Source: Zoogloeaceae bacterium
GTDB taxonomy: Bacteria; Pseudomonadota; Gammaproteobacteria; Burkholderiales; Rhodocyclaceae
Length of the DNA stretch: 64,000 bases
Assembly: GCA_024235655.1 (NCBI GenBank)
Contig: JACKLY010000001.1
Span: forward strand, 248,001-312,000
Direction of reading: 5' to 3'
Shown here in pieces: positions 59,589 to 64,000 of the stretch. Position 1 is the stretch's first letter; the number at the start of each line of letters is the position of its first letter. The notes beneath the pieces were generated by a model. It made no database searches. It saw nothing but the letters and a program-made list of their open reading frames with translations, and was not told the DNA's origin. The position numbers and the translations under genes were made by a program.

Positions 59589-62500
59589 ATGGACGCATCA
59601 TTTGCAGCGGGGCGCCGTGTGTTTCGACCGTTCAAAAGTTTGCGCCAGGCAATCATTCTTGGTATCGGCTGGGGTGTTTTCATCCCGGCATTGGTAATTG
59701 GCGGAATTGTTACCCATGATCGCTATCAGGTGGCCTACCATGAAAGGGTCACCCTCCCCCTGCAGCAATATGCGGAAATTCTGGTCAATGGCCTCGAACT
59801 GCCACTCTGGAATGTGGATCCTGCAGCTGCGCAAAACCTGATTGATGCAGTTCTTAAAAACCCTGATGTCGTACGTGTTGCGGTCGATTTCCGCGATTTA
59901 AGCCTGTTTGTCGAACGCGAATTTGCTGAGCGGCGGCAAGGTGGATTGCTGTTTGAAAAGCGCGAGATCAAAAAAGAGGGGCAAGTACTCGGCCACCTGA
60001 GCATCGAATTCTCATCGGAGCGGGTTGAAGCGGCCTTGATCAGGGAGGCCAGTGAACTGGTTGCTACCTTTCTGGTGCAACTGGCTTTTTCATGTGCATT
60101 CATTCTGCTGTTGCTGGATCACCGCCTGATCGCACCGCTGAAGCAGTTACGGGACGCGGCAAAACGTTTTGCCAAAGGGGACCTTGACGCAGGGATTTCG
60201 GGGATTCGCGACGATGAACTCGGAGAGTTGGCCAGACTCCTCGATGAAATGCGCGGCGAACTGCGCACTGCCTTTGCGGAAGTGGGCAGTCAGAGGGATG
60301 CCGCAGCCGCAGCACTACAGGCCAGAATTCGATCCGAAAGCGAAAACCGGCTGCTGGCAATGGTTGCCAGCAAGACGAGCAATGCCGTGGTGCTGACAGA
60401 TACCAGGGGATATGTTGACTGGGTCAATGACGGTTTCTGTCGGTTGACCGGTTACAGCAGGGACGAGGTGCGTGGCTGTCGACCGGGGGCGCTGCTTCAG
60501 GGGAGTGACAGTGATCCGCAAGCGATCGAAGCGCTGCGCGCATGTCTCGTGAATGGAGAAGCCAAGAGCGGTATCGAGATTGTCAATTATGCAAAGGATG
60601 GGCGCAGATATTGGGTTTCAATCGATATCGAACCGTTACACGATGGAGAAGGCAAGCTGAGCGGATTTTTCGCCATTGAGCGCGATATCACCGAGAAAAT
60701 AAATGCAGCAAAGGCTCTTGAAGCCAATCACCAATTCATCAGTCAGATCATAGAATCACTGCCGGGCATTTTCTATCTCATCAATGGCAGCGGACGCTTC
60801 GTCCTTTGGAACCACAACTTTGAGCGAGTCGCCGAACGAACTGCCGATGAAATGGCGGATGCGCACCCGGAAGATTTTTTCGCCGGAAAAGAAAAGACGG
60901 TGATACACGAGGCAATAAAGCAGGTTTTTTCCGAGGGAGAGGCCAGCACCGAGGCGAGCCTGGTATCAAAATCCGGAAAAACAACGCAGTACTACTTTAC
61001 CGGCCTGCGCATGGAAATGGAAGGAGAGTTGCATTTGCTTGGCGTAGGTATCGATATCTCGGCGCGCAAGGCTGCAGAGGAGCGATTGGAAATCTCCGAA
61101 GCAAAATTCTCGGCGGCGTTTCATGGCAGCTTTGATTACATCACCATCAGCCGGCTTTCCGATTCTAAATTCATAGAAGTGAACGAAGCCTTTGAACGGC
61201 TGACTGGTTGGAGCAGCAGAGAAGCACTGGGGACCAGCGCTTTGGAACTGGGGATCTGGAAAAACCCGGAGGAGCGCGCACAGTTGATTGCACGCCTGCA
61301 AGAGGAAGAAAAGGTTCATGAATTTCCGATGCAGATGGGCACCAGAAATGGGGACGTACGGGAGTGCCTTGTTTCAGCTTTCGTTGTATCGATTGCAGGT
61401 GTCGACTGCCTGATTGCTGTAGCGCGCGATGTGACCGAATCAAGAAAAGCGGAAAAGGCACTTCGGGCATCAGAAGCGAAATTTGCCGCAACAATCAATG
61501 GCAGCGCAGAGACCATAACCCTGAGCAGTCTTGAGGATGGGCGATTTGCATTGGTCAACACGGCGTTTGAGAAGATGACCGGATGGTCGGCGGCCGAGGC
61601 AGTGGGGAAAACTACGTACGAACTCGGCATCTGGCATAAACCTGAAGAACGAGCAGAACTCATCGAGCGAATCAGGAATGGGGAGCAGGTACGCAATTTC
61701 CGATTCAACATGTCGACAAAACGAGGAGAAATCCTCGATTGTGTGATGTCAGGCGTACCCATCACGATTGACGGCATTGTGCACGTGGTCTCACTGGTGC
61801 ATGATGAAACGGAGCAGCGCAAGGCTGATCAGGCGCTGCGGCGACTGGCACAGGGAAGTGATCTGAGTGCCCCGGCACTGTTTTACCAGAACCTCATTGG
61901 CGATCTGGTGCAAGCCATTGACTTTGACATGGGTTTTATCGGGCTGCGCGATCCGGGACAGCCACTGCGAATCAATACACGCGCAGTTGCTACTCAAGGT
62001 GGTGTAGCGGAACAGCGCAGCTTTGATGCTTCAGGCACGCCCTGCGAAAAAGTGCTTGCGGGAGAAACCTGCTTCCATGCCGATCATGTCGCTGACGACT
62101 TTCCCGACGATCCCATGCTGACTAATCAGGGTTATCAGTCGTTTGTGGGCGCACCCTTGCGAGGTAGTGATGGTCAGGTGGTTGGCTTGCTGGCGGTCAT
62201 GCGGACCGAGCCAATGCAGAATACAGAAATCGTCCGCTCGCTGGTGCAGGTGTTTGCTGAACGTGCAACAGCAGAGTTGCTGAGAGAGCAGGCCAGTGCA
62301 GCACTGGAGAAAAATCAGAAAAAATTCTCCACCCTCTTCCACTCATCTCCGGTGGCCATGACGGTATCCGATAGAACCAATGGCTACGTACTGATTGACG
62401 CCAATAAGGCATGGGAAAAGCAGTTCGGCATAACGTGTGAACAGGTCATTGGCAAGAATGGTTCTCGCATCGAATTCTGGTGCAATCCGGCCGATCGGGA

Positions 62501-63569
62501 AGCAGTGCTGCGTGCGGTTGAAGCCGAGGGGGAGATTCGTGGCTACGAGGCATGGCTGCGGCGAGGAAAGGACGAAAAGATTCTCTGCCTGATTTCCGGA
62601 AAAATGGTGTCGCTGGGAGAGGAAGAATTATTGATACTCGCCGAAGAAGACATTACCGAGCGAAGGCAACTTGAAAAAAATCTCGTTGATCTCGCCGAGT
62701 CACTTGAGCAACGGGTGACAGCAAGAACGCAGGATCTGAATCATGCCAATGCTGAACTGGCAGCTGCCCTCGACAATCTCCAGTTGGCCCAGGCAGAACT
62801 GGTTCGTTCGGAGAAACTGGCGGCGCTTGGCTCGCTGGTAGCTGGGGTGGCGCATGAATTGAACACACCGATCGGTAACTGCGTCACCACGGCCAGCACG
62901 CTTGATGAGCAGGTGCAACAGTTTGCCGGAGAGGCAAAAAAAGGACTGCGCCGTACAGCTCTTGAGCAATTTCTGGGTAGTGCCAGTAACGCGACCGACA
63001 TCCTGATGCGCAACCTGAAGCGAGCCTCAGACCTTGTTGCCAGCTTCAAACAGGTGGCAGTAGACCAAACCAGTTCGCAGCGCCGAGCTTTTATGCTGAA
63101 GGACGTCGTGGATGAACTACTCACGACCCTGCAACCAACGATTCGCTTGACGCCCTACGACGTGGCATGTGCTGTGCCGGATCACATCCATTGTGACAGT
63201 TACCCGGGTCTATTGACTCAGGTGCTGGCGAATCTGGTCAACAATGCCATCTTGCATGGCTTTGACGAGCGAAACAGTGGCCGTATTAGTATTGCTGCAC
63301 GCCAGTTGAGCACGTCAGATTTTGAACTGACGGTTGCCGACGATGGGCAGGGCATTCCTGAAGGCGATCAGTCACGGATCTTCGACCCCTTCTTCACGAC
63401 CAAGCTGGGCAAGGGCGGCAGCGGTCTGGGATTGCACATCGTCTATAACCTGGTGACCGGTGTTCTGGGTGGACACATTACGGTCGTCAGCGCGGCCGGA
63501 AAGGGGACCTGTTTTACCCTCTGCCTGCCGCTCGTAGCCCCCGTCCGGGAAACAAGCGATGGTGTGTAG
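59589..63569 (+). CDS. Multi-PAS/GAF membrane sensor histidine kinase
   Basis: 1326 residues from ATG 59589 (GTG 59502 would add 29). TM1 about 20-42, a periplasmic sensor of about 115 residues, TM2 about 158-177, HAMP (about 178-230), then PAS units near 257-370, 380-490, 495-615 and 625-740, a GAF domain about 755-900, another PAS about 905-1030, a coiled coil, and HisKA/HATPase. The phosphoacceptor is His1089 in GVAHELNTPIGN; N box NLVNNAILHG and G boxes DDGQGIPEG and GKGGSGLGLHI are intact. The third and fourth PAS units share ELGIW and WSS/WSA elements and look like a recent tandem duplication. No receiver domain or adjacent regulator is present. Confidence 0.92.
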   Translation: MDASFAAGRRVFRPFKSLRQAIILGIGWGVFIPALVIGGIVTHDRYQVAYHERVTLPLQQYAEILVNGLELPLWNVDPAAAQNLIDAVLKNPDVVRVAVDFRDLSLFVEREFAERRQGGLLFEKREIKKEGQVLGHLSIEFSSERVEAALIREASELVATFLVQLAFSCAFILLLLDHRLIAPLKQLRDAAKRFAKGDLDAGISGIRDDELGELARLLDEMRGELRTAFAEVGSQRDAAAAALQARIRSESENRLLAMVASKTSNAVVLTDTRGYVDWVNDGFCRLTGYSRDEVRGCRPGALLQGSDSDPQAIEALRACLVNGEAKSGIEIVNYAKDGRRYWVSIDIEPLHDGEGKLSGFFAIERDITEKINAAKALEANHQFISQIIESLPGIFYLINGSGRFVLWNHNFERVAERTADEMADAHPEDFFAGKEKTVIHEAIKQVFSEGEASTEASLVSKSGKTTQYYFTGLRMEMEGELHLLGVGIDISARKAAEERLEISEAKFSAAFHGSFDYITISRLSDSKFIEVNEAFERLTGWSSREALGTSALELGIWKNPEERAQLIARLQEEEKVHEFPMQMGTRNGDVRECLVSAFVVSIAGVDCLIAVARDVTESRKAEKALRASEAKFAATINGSAETITLSSLEDGRFALVNTAFEKMTGWSAAEAVGKTTYELGIWHKPEERAELIERIRNGEQVRNFRFNMSTKRGEILDCVMSGVPITIDGIVHVVSLVHDETEQRKADQALRRLAQGSDLSAPALFYQNLIGDLVQAIDFDMGFIGLRDPGQPLRINTRAVATQGGVAEQRSFDASGTPCEKVLAGETCFHADHVADDFPDDPMLTNQGYQSFVGAPLRGSDGQVVGLLAVMRTEPMQNTEIVRSLVQVFAERATAELLREQASAALEKNQKKFSTLFHSSPVAMTVSDRTNGYVLIDANKAWEKQFGITCEQVIGKNGSRIEFWCNPADREAVLRAVEAEGEIRGYEAWLRRGKDEKILCLISGKMVSLGEEELLILAEEDITERRQLEKNLVDLAESLEQRVTARTQDLNHANAELAAALDNLQLAQAELVRSEKLAALGSLVAGVAHELNTPIGNCVTTASTLDEQVQQFAGEAKKGLRRTALEQFLGSASNATDILMRNLKRASDLVASFKQVAVDQTSSQRRAFMLKDVVDELLTTLQPTIRLTPYDVACAVPDHIHCDSYPGLLTQVLANLVNNAILHGFDERNSGRISIAARQLSTSDFELTVADDGQGIPEGDQSRIFDPFFTTKLGKGGSGLGLHIVYNLVTGVLGGHITVVSAAGKGTCFTLCLPLVAPVRETSDGV

Positions 63570-64000
63570 TCATGCCTGCGGCTGATTTCTCTGGCTGAAC
63601 GACAGCAAGGCAATTCCGGCAACGACCATCGGCAGGGAAAGCCATTGCCCCATGCTGACCGTATAGGACAGGCCGAAAATACCGGCATCAGGGGTGCGGA
63701 AAAATTCGGCAAGAAAGCGGAGCAGACCGTAGCCAATCAGAAATACACCGGAAACAGCACCCACGGGGCGGGGTTTGGCTGCATAAAACCACAGAATCAG
63801 GAACAGCAAGATGCCCTCGCCAGCTAGCTGATAAAGCTGTGAGGGATGCCGTGGTAGCTGGTCGACTTGGGGAAATACCATGGCCCAGGGCAAGCCAGGG
63901 TCAGCAATCCGCCCCCACAATTCGCCGTTGATGAAATTGCCCAGGCGCCCGGTTGCCAGGCCAAGCGGTACCAGCGGTGCGATGAAATCGGTGGTTGCCA
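63570..64000 (-). CDS. lgt: Prolipoprotein diacylglyceryl transferase, start outside window
   Basis: Inner-membrane enzyme transferring diacylglyceryl to the lipobox cysteine of prolipoproteins. The window holds the C-terminal 142 codons; the reading frame continues past base 64000. The diagnostic GRLGNFINGELWGR signature is present near the cut end, followed by PRHPSQLYQLAGEG with the conserved HPSQLY, and RFLAEFFRTPD with the catalytic arginine region, then two membrane helices. It abuts the convergent kinase stop with no spacer. Lgt acts on lipoproteins such as the M48 protease encoded at 31.2 kb. Confidence 0.96.
   Translation of the reverse strand, partial: ATTDFIAPLVPLGLATGRLGNFINGELWGRIADPGLPWAMVFPQVDQLPRHPSQLYQLAGEGILLFLILWFYAAKPRPVGAVSGVFLIGYGLLRFLAEFFRTPDAGIFGLSYTVSMGQWLSLPMVVAGIALLSFSQRNQPQA

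Noticed and set aside
1..64000. CRISPR arrays, tRNA/rRNA genes, insertion sequences, prophage
   Set aside because: No spaced direct repeats, no tRNA T-loop or anticodon patterns, no transposase or integrase motifs were seen by eye; a tRNAscan-SE and ISfinder run would settle it.

Overview
This is chromosomal DNA of a GC-rich betaproteobacterium, most likely of the order Rhodocyclales (relatives of Dechloromonas, Azonexus, Accumulibacter). The evidence is gene content and order: hemE-priA, a zapB-like gene followed by zapA, 6S RNA and an EVE-domain gene, a DUF1840 protein, beta-type carbonic anhydrase, malonyl-CoA decarboxylase beside the propionyl-CoA/methylmalonyl-CoA genes, and many GGDEF and PAS-kinase signalling proteins. 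The genus is inferred, not proven. I see no insertion sequence, prophage, CRISPR array, tRNA or rRNA; this is dense core chromosome with about 56 protein genes.

Layout. 1-3.2 kb: end of hemE, a 392-bp gene-free stretch with a DnaA-box cluster, then priA. 3.3-8.7 kb: an EF-hand protein, a membrane diguanylate cyclase, gamma-glutamyltransferase and an exported unknown. 8.7-12.2 kb: a leftward carbonic anhydrase/ROK kinase/MOSC/MFS operon. 12.3-15.5 kb: methyltransferase, DUF1840 and a PAS histidine kinase. 15.7-19.5 kb: cell-wall genes (amidase, murB, a NamZ-like muramidase). 19.5-20.9 kb: a MerR regulator with a textbook operator, in an operon with a zinc-sensing (CZB-GGDEF) cyclase. 21-24.6 kb: cobalamin-dependent metH behind a terminator that abuts its Shine-Dalgarno sequence. 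24.9-32.7 kb: LysR/nitroreductase pair, an HPD-less J-like domain fused to a trypsin-like protease, rhodanese, methyltransferase, exported MsrB/MsrA and an M48 lipoprotein.

33.3-44.4 kb holds the most unusual locus. A cobalamin riboswitch precedes a leftward operon encoding a TonB-dependent receptor, BtuC, BtuD, CobO, an exported and membrane-anchored CobN-like chelatase of about 1450 residues, an ExbB/TolQ-like protein, an ExbD-like DUF2149 protein and CobB/CbiA. No CobS/CobT or ChlI/ChlD partner and no BtuF is nearby. The CobN-like/ExbB-like/DUF2149 trio resembles the heme-processing HmuS set of Bacteroidetes, but here under B12 control; I infer a proton-motive-force-driven tetrapyrrole machine on the periplasmic side.

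44.5-46.6 kb: zapB-like gene (apparently leaderless), zapA, 6S RNA, EVE protein and TauE exporter. 46.6-56.5 kb: a divergent acyl-CoA module. Leftward lie a GntR regulator, an enoyl-CoA hydratase-like enzyme and malonyl-CoA decarboxylase; rightward lie methylmalonyl-CoA mutase, MeaB, pccB and pccA, ending in a strong terminator. An 18-bp sequence inside the mutase promoter recurs (16/18) before the epimerase-like gene at 59 kb, which suggests a shared GntR regulon. 56.6-64 kb: a solute-binding protein, an unknown 531-residue protein, the epimerase, a giant PAS/GAF histidine kinase and the start-less end of lgt.

The theme is vitamin B12: corrinoid uptake, adenosylation and amidation sit in one window with the two classic B12 enzymes, MetH and methylmalonyl-CoA mutase. 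A second theme is c-di-GMP and sensor-kinase signalling.
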